Assembly (NCBI RefSeq): GCF_000011385.1
Contig: NC_005125.1
Coordinates: forward strand, 1,674,001-1,738,000
Direction of reading: 5' to 3'
DNA: 64,000 nt
Origin: Gloeobacter violaceus PCC 7421
GTDB lineage: Bacteria > Cyanobacteriota > Cyanobacteriia > Gloeobacterales > Gloeobacteraceae
Every line of letters starts with the position of its first letter. The first letter of the stretch is position 1. This document shows positions 52,198 to 61,390 of this stretch, piece by piece. The translations under genes and the position numbers were made by a program. The notes below the pieces were generated by a model, which saw only the letters and a program-made list of their open reading frames with translations, had not been told where the DNA came from and made no database searches.

Positions 52198-54456
52198 GTG
52201 AGCACCGAACGTCACTCCAGAGCGCGCGCCCGTCCGGCTTGGAATTGGCTGCTTTTCGCCATAGCCTACGGTTGGATCCCGGCAGTACCCAGCCTCGCTC
52301 TACCCACCGTCGCGGACCTGCTGCCGGACATGAGCACCCGGGCCGGCGATCTGCTGGTCCAGTCCTCCGGTGATGCTTCGCCCGCCGAGCCCACGAGTCC
52401 CGGCAACGACAGCGATCTGCTGCCTGCGGTCACCGTCACCGCCACGCGCAGAAGCGAGCCCATTCTCGACGTGCCGACGGCGACCACGATTGTCCCTAGC
52501 GCCCAGGCTCAAGAGCGAACCCAGACGGATCTTGCGGATCTGCTGCGCGGCGAGACGGGCGTGTACGTGCGCGCCACCAACCCGAGCGCCGGATCGCCCG
52601 TGATCCGGGGAGCGACCGGCCGGGATGTGCTGTTGTTGGTGGACGGCTTTCGGCTTTCGCCCGCTTTCGCGCGCCCGAACGTTCAGTACCAGAGCCTGGT
52701 CGATCCGTTCTTCATCGATCAAATCGAGATTGTACGCGGACCGGTTTCGACGCTCTACGGTTCGGATGCCATGGGCGGGGCCACCAACGTGATCACTCCG
52801 AGCTTCAAAGCGGGCGAACCCGCCTTTCGCCTGCACACCGACTACAACACCAACCCGGCAGGGAGCAGCACGTACTTTCAGTACCAGGGCGGCAGTGAGC
52901 GTGCGTGGGCGATGATGGGCCTCACTTACCGCAGCTTCGGCGATCTGGCCGTTGGGGCCGCTCCCGACTTGCAGGTGATCTTCCCCAATCCCACGGCGCG
53001 CATCGGCCGCTCGGGCTACGAGTACTACGGCGCCAATTTCAAAGGGGAAGTGCGCCTGGCGGACAACCAGTTTTTGACCCTTACCACCCAGTACAGCCGC
53101 ATCCCGACCGTCCAGCGCCAGGACGGGATCATCCAGGGTTATGGCGAGAACGTCACCTCTGCCCAGCGCGGCTTTTCGCCCCAGGGGCGCACCTTCTTCC
53201 TGGGCGAGTACCGGGCGGTTTTTAATCATTCCTGGCTAGACGAAGTGCGCGTGCGTCTGGGTTATCAGCAGATCCAGGACGATCGCTTCCAGCGCAATTT
53301 TGCCCGGCCCCGGCCGAGCTTTCCCGACTACGGCAGCGGCACCCCGAGCCCCGACATCACCCTGGAGAGCAACTTCTCGGATCTGATCGGCACCTCGGCG
53401 GTGCTCAAGAGCACTTGGGGCAATAACGTTTTCACCTACGGCGCGGAGGCCTACTTCGACCTGGTGGGCAGCACCCGATCGATACGCAACGACACAACCG
53501 GTACCATCCCCGACCCGAACGGTTCGCGCTACGTCGACGGCTCGACATTCAACCAGTACGGTCTATTTGTGCAGGATGAGATCGACTGGAGTACCCAGTT
53601 CAAGACCCTGCTTGGGCTGCGCTATTCGCTAGTGGATGTATCCGTTCCCTTCAGTGCCGTGCGCCCCAACAGTTCCGGCTTCGGCCGCCGCTTCGAGGCG
53701 CTCACCGCCAATGCCGGTTTTCTGTATCGTTTTGAGCGGGAGCTGCAGTTTGTCATGAATCTGGGTACGGGCTTTCGCGCTCCGAACATCAACGACCTGG
53801 GCAACGCCGGGGAGCGGCGCGCCAGCGACATCAACCTCCCCAATTCCAGCCTCAACCCCGAGAAGGTTTTCTCCGTCGACGGCGGTCTGCGCTGGGCAGG
53901 CAGTGACTTTAAAGGCGAAGTGATCGGGTTTTGGAGCCGCTACACCGATCGGATCACCTCGCAGAGCGTGGGTACCGTGGTCAACTCCGACGGCAGCACC
54001 TCTGAGGTTTTCCAGTCGGTCAACCGCGACAACGAGACCATCTGGGGAATCGAGTTGGGCGGGCGCTACCGTCTCGGGGATGTCTGGTCGCTCTTTGCCA
54101 CCGGCACCTTCACCTACGCGGAAGCGCCCCTGGTGGGCGAGACGGTGATCCCGCCCTTTAACGGCGTGCTGGGCGTTCGCTTTGAACCGACGGCGGGAGC
54201 CTACATCGAGCCCTACCTACGCTACGCCACCTACCAGGGACGGCTTTCGGAGAATAACCTCACCGATACGCGCATCAACCCAAACGGCACCCCCGGCTTC
54301 GTCGTTCCCAACCTGCGGGCCGGTTTTCCCCTCAGCGGCGCGACAACGCTGCGGGTGAACGTCAACAATGTGCTCAACACCAATTACCGCGAGCACGGCA
54401 CGACCCTGGACGCCCCCGGCTTCGGCGTCAACGTCGGCATCGACGCGCTGTTTTGA
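52198..54456 (+). CDS. TonB-dependent outer membrane receptor
   Basis: About 752 residues from GTG 52198. TTG 52159 is in frame, but a TATACT -10-like box at 52151-52156 would place the transcript start after it. A signal-like segment (WLLFAIAYGWIPAVPSLA) is followed by a TonB-box-like region (LPAVTVTATRRSE), the plug domain (SPVIRGATGRDVLLLVDGFR, IEIVRGPVSTLYGSDAMGGA) and a 22-strand barrel ending in an aromatic residue (GIDALF). It imports a metal-chelate or other scarce ligand across the outer membrane. No AMIN domain or neighbouring transporter indicates which. Confidence 0.9.
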   Translation: MSTERHSRARARPAWNWLLFAIAYGWIPAVPSLALPTVADLLPDMSTRAGDLLVQSSGDASPAEPTSPGNDSDLLPAVTVTATRRSEPILDVPTATTIVPSAQAQERTQTDLADLLRGETGVYVRATNPSAGSPVIRGATGRDVLLLVDGFRLSPAFARPNVQYQSLVDPFFIDQIEIVRGPVSTLYGSDAMGGATNVITPSFKAGEPAFRLHTDYNTNPAGSSTYFQYQGGSERAWAMMGLTYRSFGDLAVGAAPDLQVIFPNPTARIGRSGYEYYGANFKGEVRLADNQFLTLTTQYSRIPTVQRQDGIIQGYGENVTSAQRGFSPQGRTFFLGEYRAVFNHSWLDEVRVRLGYQQIQDDRFQRNFARPRPSFPDYGSGTPSPDITLESNFSDLIGTSAVLKSTWGNNVFTYGAEAYFDLVGSTRSIRNDTTGTIPDPNGSRYVDGSTFNQYGLFVQDEIDWSTQFKTLLGLRYSLVDVSVPFSAVRPNSSGFGRRFEALTANAGFLYRFERELQFVMNLGTGFRAPNINDLGNAGERRASDINLPNSSLNPEKVFSVDGGLRWAGSDFKGEVIGFWSRYTDRITSQSVGTVVNSDGSTSEVFQSVNRDNETIWGIELGGRYRLGDVWSLFATGTFTYAEAPLVGETVIPPFNGVLGVRFEPTAGAYIEPYLRYATYQGRLSENNLTDTRINPNGTPGFVVPNLRAGFPLSGATTLRVNVNNVLNTNYREHGTTLDAPGFGVNVGIDALF

Positions 54457-54501
54457 TCTTTGTCGTCGAAAATTTCCAAGGTATAGCTGTCGCCATTTAA
54501 G

Positions 54502-54960
54502 TTAGGACGCAGCCTGTTTGAGAACGGCATCCATTGCGTTGCGCAAATGCCCGCAATCACGTAACCGTTTGCGAATCCGACTTTTCAACCACGCCCAGCA
54601 CTTCTCAATGCGGTTCAGGTCGGGGGAATACGGGGGTAAATAGAGTACGTGGGCACCGGCCGCTTCAATCAATGCGGCAATCCGGCCACCATGATCAAAC
54701 GTGGCGTTATCCAGAATCACCCACTCGCCAGGCTGCAACACAGGAATCAAGCAGCTCTCCAGCCAAATTTCAAACACGGTCCGATTGCAAGCCCCTTCGA
54801 CAGTGAACGGGGCGATCAGCTGACCGGCTCGATAGCCCGCAATCATGTTGATGCGACCTTGACGACGACCTGCTTTCAGTCCGTAAAAGCGCTCCCCCAA
54901 CGGCGACCAACCGTATCCGTAATCGTCGCGCTCGTCCATGCCGGACTGATCGACATACAC
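54502..54960 (-). CDS. IS630 transposase, DDE catalytic part (frame B)
   Basis: The catalytic half as an independent open frame of 152 residues. The biologically relevant product begins in the upstream frame through -1 slippage. DDE residues are all visible: Asp in LVYVDQSGMD (the frame is open upstream of 54960), Asp in WVILDNATFDH, and Glu in LPPYSPDLNRIEKCWAWLKS. The C-terminus RKRLRDCGHLRNAMDAVLKQ is typical. Nothing suggests decay. Confidence 0.88.
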   Translation of the reverse strand: MYVDQSGMDERDDYGYGWSPLGERFYGLKAGRRQGRINMIAGYRAGQLIAPFTVEGACNRTVFEIWLESCLIPVLQPGEWVILDNATFDHGGRIAALIEAAGAHVLYLPPYSPDLNRIEKCWAWLKSRIRKRLRDCGHLRNAMDAVLKQAAS

Positions 54961-54992
54961 CAGGTGCGCGGCTTTCGGGTCCGGCAGAAGCT

Positions 54993-55379
54993 CTAGGAAT
55001 GCTGAGCGTTTCGCCTCATCGCGTTCGCGATACCCGTAGGTCTTTTTTTTCGGGTGATGCCAAGCTTGTGCAACGCCCGCGAAATCGTGCGGCTACTGAT
55101 CTGTCCATCCCACAGTTGCGCCATCTCGGCCTGGGTTTTGTCGCCATGTGCTTCTACGAAGGCCCGAAACTTTTCCCAGTCGGTAATTTTCTGACCCTTA
55201 TGGGATGCCGGTCTGGGCTTTGCCTGGACATCTCCGGTTTCTGCCTTGCGCTGAGACCACAAGTTGATGGTGTTGCGACTGATGTCGAACAGCTCGCTGG
55301 CTTCACTTTTCTTGAGACCGTTGAGTTCGATGGCTTGCAGGACTTTTTGGCGGAAGTCGTAACTGTAGGGTTTTGCCAT
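54993..55379 (-). CDS. IS630 transposase, N-terminal DNA-binding part (frame A)
   Basis: 128 residues with two helix-turn-helix regions (LNGLKKSEASELFDISRNTI and ISSRTISRALHKLGITRKK). Near its end lies a run of eight A on the coding strand (plus-strand T 55043-55050). A -1 slip there continues into KTYGYRERDEAKRSAFLELL and the DDE domain, giving a fusion transposase of about 290 residues. Without slippage, a short DNA-binding protein is made, which could act as an inhibitor. Confidence 0.88.
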   Translation of the reverse strand: MAKPYSYDFRQKVLQAIELNGLKKSEASELFDISRNTINLWSQRKAETGDVQAKPRPASHKGQKITDWEKFRAFVEAHGDKTQAEMAQLWDGQISSRTISRALHKLGITRKKRPTGIANAMRRNAQHS

Positions 55380-55454
55380 GGCCGGTCGCCGAGAGACTAC
55401 TGGTAGTTATAGCCTATGTCCTAATAGAGCTGACGACAGCTATACCATCCATCT

Positions 55455-55661
55455 TTATACTTTGGTAGGAATGTAAAAAAGAAGCACATTGGAATCTCTG
55501 CTGCTGCGCCTAACTTCTAACGGAGTGGTAAGGGCTTGTTTCACCAGACATTCTTTATCGAATAAATCGGGATGCTTCTCCAACAGCCTTTGCCAGTAGT
55601 TCTCGGTCATTCTCACAGTGAACCCCAGCGGTGTTGCCACCTGAAACTTCCACGATGTCAT
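55455..55661 (-). pseudogene. Truncated small protein of a cyanobacterial toxin-like family
   Basis: 68 residues (WKFQVATPLGFTVRMTENYW, then RLLEKHPDLFDKECLVKQAL, then EVRRSSRDSNVLLFY). Related cyanobacterial proteins of this pattern normally continue for about 30 more residues with a basic strand and a final helix. Here the frame ends in IPTKV and a stop, 11 bp from the IS630 boundary. Loss of the C-terminus near the insertion suggests a decayed gene. The family name cannot be given with confidence, and it may still be expressed. Confidence 0.5.
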
Positions 55662-55767
55662 CAGGCTTGAGCGGTCACATTGCTTCGGGCTTCCCCATGC
55701 AATTACTATAAATTATGCTTGAGTACAGCAGGGAAGAATCCTGGAGGCTAGATTCCATTTCCCCCGA

Positions 55768-55773
55768 TATAAT
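55768..55773 (+). promoter_or_regulatory. -10 box upstream of the cpcS-like gene
   Basis: A perfect TATAAT lies 33 bases before ATG 55807, in an AT-rich stretch. No good -35 hexamer is found at normal spacing. Confidence 0.45.
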
Positions 55774-55806
55774 GAAAAACGGCGTCAACGGGAAAGTCTT
55801 GAGCTG

Positions 55807-56445
55807 ATGGCCAGAGATGTGATCGATTTTTTTCGCGCCAGCGCCGGACGCTGGTTCTCGCAGCGCAATCGCCTCGACCTGACCGGCCGCCGCAGCGAGG
55901 GGAGTCGCTCCGAAGTCGAAATTGCCTGTCTGGAAGCCGACGATCCGCGCGCGATTGAATTGTGCCGTCTCGGCGGCATCGATCCCGATCGCGCCGCCGG
56001 GGCACTGCTTATCGAGTGGAAGGGTGCACTCGATTTCGATAACAAGACCTACGCCGGCCGCTCGTTGCTGGTGAGCGCTCCCGACACGCCCGGCTCGGGC
56101 GAGGGGGATCTGGTGGCCCAGACCGCCGCGGGCGGTGAGCCGCTGGTCGGACGCTTTCGGATGGGCGAGGATGACGCTCTGACTTTGTTGACCCGCCATG
56201 GCGCCGTCGAAATCAAGGAGCGGTTACTGTTCGCCAGCCCGAACCTGCGCCTGCGCGCGGGCGTGGTCACCGGCCCGGACGGCCTGAGCGTCACGACCTT
56301 CTGTTCGGAGGTGCGCAGGGCAGAAGCCCCCCCCGCCCAGCAACCGCCGCAGACCCAGGCGCGCACCTGGCCCAGCCAAACGAACGAACTGCCGGATTGG
56401 ATCACCGAGGAGATGGCCAACAAGGGCGATAACCCGGAGGTTTAG
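55807..56445 (+). CDS. cpcS: CpcS/CpeS-type phycobiliprotein bilin lyase
   Basis: 212 residues. The lipocalin-like lyase family is recognisable from FFRASAGRWFSQRNRLDLTG, GRFRMGEDDALTLLTRHG and ERLLFASPNLRLRAGVVTGP with FCSEVRR near the end. CpcS-type lyases attach phycocyanobilin to Cys84-equivalent sites of phycobiliproteins. The C-terminus has an extra 40-residue Pro/Gln-rich tail not usual in the family. It may belong to CpcS, CpcU or another subgroup; sequence alone does not fix chromophore or target. It overlaps the convergent MscS gene by 4 bases. Confidence 0.88.
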   Translation: MARDVIDFFRASAGRWFSQRNRLDLTGRRSEGSRSEVEIACLEADDPRAIELCRLGGIDPDRAAGALLIEWKGALDFDNKTYAGRSLLVSAPDTPGSGEGDLVAQTAAGGEPLVGRFRMGEDDALTLLTRHGAVEIKERLLFASPNLRLRAGVVTGPDGLSVTTFCSEVRRAEAPPAQQPPQTQARTWPSQTNELPDWITEEMANKGDNPEV

Positions 56446-57341
56446 CGGGAAGTCTCCTCCGGGCTGCGGCTGCCTGTCGGGGGGATGCTGCCGTTGGTGG
56501 TGCCGTCGATGACGACGCGCACCTCGCGTTGGGGAAAGGGAATCGCAATCCGGTGGGTGCGCAGGGCCGCCTCGACGGCGAAGTTGAGCTGGGATTTGAG
56601 TCTTGGGATCAAATTGGGCGCACTTACCCAGACGAGAAGTTCGAGATTGAGCGACGAATCGCCGAAGCCCGCCAGCCACACCTCCGGCGCCGGCTCGGCC
56701 AGTACTCCTGTTTGTCGGGCTGCCACACCCAGCAATACCTGCCGGGTTCGGTCGAGATCGCTGCCGTAGGCGACGCCGATGGGCAAACGTACCCGCGTCT
56801 GGGGCTTGCCGCGCGTCCAGTTGATGACACGGTTGCTCACAAATTCGGTGTTGGGGACGATGATCATGATGTTGTCGGGGGTGATGATCTCCGTCGAGCG
56901 CAGGCCGATGTGGCTGACATCGCCGATCGTGTCTCCGACGGTCACCCGGTCGCCCACCGAAATCGGCCGCTCCAGCAGAATGATCACTCCTGAAATCAAG
57001 TTGGAGGCGATATTTTGTAAGCCAAAGCCGATGCCCACGCCCAGGGCGCTTGCCAGCACCACCAGACCGCTCACGTCGATTCCTACGAAGCGCAGGGCGA
57101 TGTAAAGTCCGGCGACGATGACCAGCACGTTGACGATCTGATCGAGGGCGTTGGCGAGGGTGGCTTCCAATCGGCCCGCCACCAGCTGCCGCACCAGCCG
57201 CCGCCCCTGGCGCCCGAGCCAGATGGACATCACGGTCAGCACCGCGAAGACCAGCACCGAGGTGGCCGAGACGGCCGTGCCGCTGATCGTAAACAGCGGC
57301 TGGGTAAAAAACCGGCCAAGATATTGCAGTACCTGCTCCAT
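56442..57341 (-). CDS. Small-conductance mechanosensitive channel (MscS family)
   Basis: 299 residues. Three transmembrane segments include the pore helix region LASALGVGIGFGLQNIASNL, with the Gly/Ala packing expected of TM3. The cytoplasmic beta domain follows (GVIILLERPISVGDRVTVGD, IIVPNTEFVSNRVINWT). The channel opens under osmotic downshock. The last 25 residues are a low-complexity Ser/Pro/Glu tail. It lies downstream of the RNase gene on the same strand, 36 bases away. Confidence 0.92.
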   Translation of the reverse strand: MEQVLQYLGRFFTQPLFTISGTAVSATSVLVFAVLTVMSIWLGRQGRRLVRQLVAGRLEATLANALDQIVNVLVIVAGLYIALRFVGIDVSGLVVLASALGVGIGFGLQNIASNLISGVIILLERPISVGDRVTVGDTIGDVSHIGLRSTEIITPDNIMIIVPNTEFVSNRVINWTRGKPQTRVRLPIGVAYGSDLDRTRQVLLGVAARQTGVLAEPAPEVWLAGFGDSSLNLELLVWVSAPNLIPRLKSQLNFAVEAALRTHRIAIPFPQREVRVVIDGTTNGSIPPTGSRSPEETSR

Positions 57342-57377
57342 GGGCTCCAGGCGTCGCTATCTTTCCCAGGGTAACCG

Positions 57378-59369
57378 TCAGTGGGCCTGGCGCACTTCCT
57401 TGAGTACCAGCAGATCCTGGCGCGGGTCCACCTGCACGATCTGTAAATCGACCATCTCACCTTTGGAGACGGGCCGGTCGAGGCGCACCGGCAGCCTGAG
57501 GGCGACGCTCTCGAGCAGCACCAGCGCCCGCTGCGGGTCGCCGCCCAGATAGTCGAGCACCAGACCGGGCTGGACCTGGTGGCGGCGGTGGCGCAGGTAC
57601 TCGTAGATCCAATAGCGCTCCGAGAGCCGCTCGATCTGGGTGACCTCTTGGCCGGCGGCGTCGATCATGGCGAGTAACTCTTTGAGGTGCTCCAGGGTCA
57701 GCGGGAGCGGCTCGTGGCGCAGGTGGGCCTTGATTTGAAAGTGCACCAGCAGGTCGCTGTAGCGGCGGATGGGCGAGGTGGCCTGGGTGTAGGCGTCGAG
57801 GCCCAACCCGGCGTGGCGGGCCGGGTAGACGCTCACCTCGCCGCGCTGCATGCAGCGGCAGACGGCAAATTCGCGTACCGGCCCGGCGGGCAGGCGCAGC
57901 AACTCGTCGGCAGGGGGCAGTTCGGGCGCCGGTTGGGTGCGAAAAGGCACCGGGATGCCCGCCTCGATGGCCAGCCGCGCCGCCAGTTCCCCCGCCAGGA
58001 TCATCATCTCGGAGACCAGCAGCCGGGAAGCCGAATCCCCCAGAATCTCCAGGCGGATTTCGTCATCTTTGACTTTGACCTGCGCTTCGGGCAGGTCGAT
58101 GCTGACCGCCCCGCGCTGGTGGCGGTGGCGGCGGCGGGCCAGGGCGATTTCGTGCAGGCGCGCAAGCACCGGCTCCTCGCCGCTGGCGATAAGCGGGTCG
58201 GCTTCTTCGTAGGTGACCGGGTAGACCGTGCGCACCAGGGCCGGGGTGACCTCGAAGTTCTCGACGGCACCGTCGGGACCGATGATGGCGCCGAAGCTCA
58301 AAGCACAGTTGAGTTGCCCCGGCAGCAGGCTCATCGGACCGGTGGCCAGTTCCGGCGGAAACATCGGGATGGCGCCGGTGGGCAGGTAGACGCTGGTGGC
58401 CCGCCGCCGGGCTTCCGCTTCGAGCGGGTCGCCCGGCTGCACCCAGCGGGTCGGATCCGCGATGTGGATCCACAATTTTTCGCGGCCGTCCTCGAGCATT
58501 TCAAGGCTCAAGCCGTCGTCGATTTCGCGGGTCGATTCGTCGTCGATCGTGTAGATGGCAAGCCGCCCAAAATCGCGGCGCGAGGCCGGATCGGCCGGCG
58601 GATTCTCCAGCAACTTGCGGGCGTATTCGCTTACCGGAGTGCCGAAGTGCACCGGGATGCCCGAGCGGCGCAGGTGAATATTTTCGTGGGGCGACCAGAG
58701 CCTGAGGGCGACCAAAAGGGCAATCGCGTCCTCGCTGCGGGTGGTGTGGCCCAACTGGCTCAGCACGTCCTGGGCGCTCGCGCGGTCGGAAGCTTCGTCT
58801 CCCCACAGCGCGTAGCGTTCGAGGGCATCGAGGCGCAACCGGTCGCTGGGCTCCCATTCGTCTGCGGCCCCACCCAACACCGATTGCACTCTGGCTAGAA
58901 AGCGCGCCTGTTCCTGGGCTTTGCGCTGCTCGACCGCCTGCTGGTGGCGCAACTCCTCGACCTGGGCGGTCGGGCGCGGCTCGTAACCGTCGCCCTTTTG
59001 CTTGAAGTAGAGCCGGTCTTCGCTCAGTAGACAGTGGGCCGCGTAGCAAGCGGCGGGAGCGGCGGTGTCAAACAGCAGCTGGGCGAGATCCTCGGGGCTT
59101 ACCAGCGCGTGGCTCTCGCGAAAAAGCTCCCAGGCCACCTCCAGATCTGCTTGGTCCAGGTAATTTTGCACCTGCGACTCAAAAGCCGGCAGTTCGCTGG
59201 TGCGGTAGGGGCCACCGGCCACCTGGTAGGTGATTTGCCGGGGATGCACGGTCTGGGTGTTGCCCGTCTGGGTCTGGAGGTTGAAATTTTTCTTGCCGTC
59301 CGGGCCGCTGATCACTCCCAAGCGCCGGCCTCCTTGCAGGCGAAATTCCACCAGAGTCCCTCTTTCCAC
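57378..59369 (-). CDS. RNase II/R (RNB) family exoribonuclease
   Basis: 663 residues. The RNB catalytic domain is visible around residues 260-560: AIYTIDDESTREIDDGLSLE with the acidic metal ligands, then HIADPTRWVQPGDPLEAEAR, and TQATSPIRRYSDLLVHFQIK. A degenerate S1-like end (LPVRLDRPVSKGEMVDLQIV) follows. It degrades RNA 3' to 5'. The cyanobacterial homologue Zam has this organisation, with an extended N-terminal region and weak S1 domain. Role in acetazolamide resistance is reported for Zam but not shown here. Confidence 0.92.
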   Translation of the reverse strand: MERGTLVEFRLQGGRRLGVISGPDGKKNFNLQTQTGNTQTVHPRQITYQVAGGPYRTSELPAFESQVQNYLDQADLEVAWELFRESHALVSPEDLAQLLFDTAAPAACYAAHCLLSEDRLYFKQKGDGYEPRPTAQVEELRHQQAVEQRKAQEQARFLARVQSVLGGAADEWEPSDRLRLDALERYALWGDEASDRASAQDVLSQLGHTTRSEDAIALLVALRLWSPHENIHLRRSGIPVHFGTPVSEYARKLLENPPADPASRRDFGRLAIYTIDDESTREIDDGLSLEMLEDGREKLWIHIADPTRWVQPGDPLEAEARRRATSVYLPTGAIPMFPPELATGPMSLLPGQLNCALSFGAIIGPDGAVENFEVTPALVRTVYPVTYEEADPLIASGEEPVLARLHEIALARRRHRHQRGAVSIDLPEAQVKVKDDEIRLEILGDSASRLLVSEMMILAGELAARLAIEAGIPVPFRTQPAPELPPADELLRLPAGPVREFAVCRCMQRGEVSVYPARHAGLGLDAYTQATSPIRRYSDLLVHFQIKAHLRHEPLPLTLEHLKELLAMIDAAGQEVTQIERLSERYWIYEYLRHRRHQVQPGLVLDYLGGDPQRALVLLESVALRLPVRLDRPVSKGEMVDLQIVQVDPRQDLLVLKEVRQAH

Positions 59370-59568
59370 AAACGTCCAGCCAGTGCGCAGTACCTGACTA
59401 CTTTATCCGCAGGCCCGCGCCGCTCGGAAGCGATTGACGCAATTCTCTGCAATGGCGCAAGTCTGTAGGGTAGAGCTTTTATCGGTACCGACAGGCCGTC
59501 GAGCCCAAAGCGAACGCATCATAGTGGAGCAAAACAGATTTTGCGAAGCGGTTCGCTCCAGGCTGGCT

Positions 59569-59747
59569 GTGAACTACACTGTTGAGCTCGAACAAGAAAT
59601 CGACGGGCGGTGGCTGGCTGAGATTACCGAACTTCCCGGTGTTGTTGCCTATAGGAAACAAGGGAACGGGCAATGGCTGTCGTTCAGGCTCTTGCGCTGC
59701 ATGTGCTCGCAGACAGACTTGAGCACAAGTCTGTCAACTTTGAGTAG
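59569..59747 (+). pseudogene. HicB-like antitoxin gene with one-base frameshift
   Basis: From GTG 59569 the frame reads NYTVELEQEIDGRWLAEITE, then LPGVVAYR, a typical HicB start. It then goes out of frame near 59656. In the next frame the sequence continues AMAVVQALALHVLADRLEHK and ends with TAG at 59745-59747. Adding one G after AGG at about 59656 restores a continuous HicB-type protein of about 60 residues (AYRETRERAMAVVQ at the junction). No hicA lies next to it. Its end overlaps the aldo/keto reductase gene on the other strand. Confidence 0.7.
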
Positions 59748-60678
59748 CCAGGATTGCCTCGATTTCGGCCAGATCTGCCTCCCCGAGGTGAAATCCCGAA
59801 GCTTCGACGTTCTCTCTGACTTGATCCGGCCGGCGGGCGCCCACGATCGCGGAAGTGACAGCCGTATCGCGCAGCACCCAGGCGATGGCCAACTGTCCGA
59901 CGCTCTTGCCGTAGCGCGCGGCGATCGGCCGCAGGTGCTCGACGAGGGCCAAATTGCGATCGAGATTTTCGGGCGCGAACCAGGCGGCCCGCCGTCGCCA
60001 GTCGTCGGGGGCAAGGCGGTCGGGATCGAACTTGCCGGTGAGCAAACCCGCCTGCATGGGGCTGTAGACGACGATGCCGATGCCGTGCTCGCGGCAAAAC
60101 GGCACCAGTTCCGCCTCGATGCCGCGCTTGATGAGGCTGTAGGGTGGCTGCAGCGAGGTGACCGGATGGATGGGCAGAATTTTTTCAAGCAGCGGCACAT
60201 CGAAATTGGACACGCCGGCATAGCGCACTTTGCCCGCTTCGACCAATTCCACCATCGCGCCCCAGGAGTCCTCGACCGGCGTATTCACATCCGGCCAGTG
60301 GAACTGGTAGAGGTCGATGTGATCCACCCCCAGACGCCGCAGGCTCGCATCGGCCTCGGCTGTGATCGACTTGGGCCTCAGCGAGCGCACGGGGCTTTTG
60401 GTCTCCCCTCCGAGCAAGCCGCACTTGGTGGCGATGAACACCTCGTCGCGGCGGCCTTTGACCGCCTCACCCACGATCTTCTCCGAGTGGCCGAAGCCAT
60501 AGACCGCGGCGGTATCGATCCAGTTGACCCCGGCGTCGAGGGCGGCGCGAATTGCTGCTGCCGATTCGCGGTCGTCCACCGGTCCCCAACCGAACTGCCA
60601 GGGTCCGTCGACGGCCCAGGCCCCGAAGCCGATTGTGGTGATGTGCGGGCCGTTGGTACCAAGCCGGCGCGTTTCCAT
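59734..60678 (-). CDS. Aldo/keto reductase
   Basis: 314 residues from ATG 60678, the usual family start (ETRRLGTNGPHITTIGFGAW). Catalytic tetrad regions are present: Asp and Tyr in WIDTAAVYGFGHSE, Lys in VFIATKCGLLGG and His in LYQFHWPDVNTP. It reduces aldehydes or ketones with NADPH; the physiological substrate is unknown. It belongs to the YajO/Tas-like group rather than the voltage-channel beta type, judging by length and the C-terminal VTSAIVGARRPDQVRENVEA block. Confidence 0.92.
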   Translation of the reverse strand: METRRLGTNGPHITTIGFGAWAVDGPWQFGWGPVDDRESAAAIRAALDAGVNWIDTAAVYGFGHSEKIVGEAVKGRRDEVFIATKCGLLGGETKSPVRSLRPKSITAEADASLRRLGVDHIDLYQFHWPDVNTPVEDSWGAMVELVEAGKVRYAGVSNFDVPLLEKILPIHPVTSLQPPYSLIKRGIEAELVPFCREHGIGIVVYSPMQAGLLTGKFDPDRLAPDDWRRRAAWFAPENLDRNLALVEHLRPIAARYGKSVGQLAIAWVLRDTAVTSAIVGARRPDQVRENVEASGFHLGEADLAEIEAILATQS

Positions 60679-60742
60679 CGTTTCGTTGTCCCAAGCGCTG
60701 TCATCAGTGTCGCCCTTGGGAGACCCAAAGCCAACGCCGCCT

Positions 60743-61132
60743 TCAGCACCCGCTTCCGGAGACCTGGGCACCCGGAGAGGCGAACAGCATCAGCCAGTCG
60801 ATGTAACGCATGGCGTAGGCTTGGGCCAGATCGGGGGTTGCAAAACACAGCAACGGCTCGCCGAAGGGTTTGCCCTGCGGATTGAGCAGGTCGGCCACAT
60901 AGCCGCGAATTAGCCAGCGCGTCGAGATGCGCCAGTTGCGGTAGGTCCGCTGCGTGCAAAGGTGGGCGTCGCTTTTTTGAAAGCGGTGCTCGCGCCTGCG
61001 GGCCTCGCGCTGAAAAAGGCGGCGGCGCAGCGCTGCAAGCCGGGTTGAATGTTTACGGAGCGAAGAGCGCGGATCTTCGCATTTTGCGCGTCTGGATAGG
61101 GTGATCGTACTGGAGGGGTGGCTGTTGGGCAT
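60743..61132 (-). CDS. Hypothetical basic protein
   Basis: 129 residues from ATG 61132. The N-terminal half is strongly basic (RRRLFQREARRREHRFQKSD) and may bind nucleic acid. The C-terminal half is more hydrophobic and aromatic (NWRISTRWLIRGYVADLLNP, DLAQAYAMRYIDWLMLFASP). No family recognised. It lies 64 bases upstream of the aldo/keto reductase on the same strand. The 258-base gap on its other side, to 61390, holds a TGTA-N7-TACA dyad at 61244-61258 and nothing else clear. Confidence 0.5.
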   Translation of the reverse strand: MPNSHPSSTITLSRRAKCEDPRSSLRKHSTRLAALRRRLFQREARRREHRFQKSDAHLCTQRTYRNWRISTRWLIRGYVADLLNPQGKPFGEPLLCFATPDLAQAYAMRYIDWLMLFASPGAQVSGSGC

Positions 61133-61390
61133 CGTGCAACCGCGGAATGACGGCAACAACACATGGGCGAGAATACTCGGGGGAAGGACGCATAGGCTAT
61201 GGGTCGGTTATAGCAAGTTCCCCGAAAAACGCAGGTAATCCAGTGTACAAAATTTACATTACCGACTGGTGCAATCCCGGTTGCAGTTCACCTTTTTGTG
61301 GGTAAAAAGTCGGTATGACTGCAAATCTCCGGATGGTGTTTTGCCGATCGACCTTGGAATATGTAGCAGCTTTCTTTACGGCAATGCCGC

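Larger units (their letters stand above)
54484..55442 (-). mobile_element. IS630-family insertion sequence
   Basis: About 959 bp flanked by a TA duplication (54482-54483 and 55443-55444), the standard IS630 target. The terminal inverted repeats begin TAGCTGTCG and share TTAGGAC about 18 bases further in. Over 30 bp the two ends agree at roughly 22 positions. Two minus-strand frames encode the transposase, joined by a -1 frameshift site. The element looks complete and potentially active. It sits between the TonB receptor gene and a truncated small gene. Confidence 0.85.

Noticed and set aside
54502-55379. Transposase as a pseudogene because of the frame change
   Set aside because: The change occurs at an A8 slip site typical of IS630 programmed -1 frameshifting, and all catalytic residues remain.
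61244-61258. TGTA-N7-TACA dyad as an NtcA site
   Set aside because: The half-site spacing is 7 rather than 8 between GTA and TAC, there is no TAN3T at 22 bp, and the neighbouring genes have no nitrogen link.
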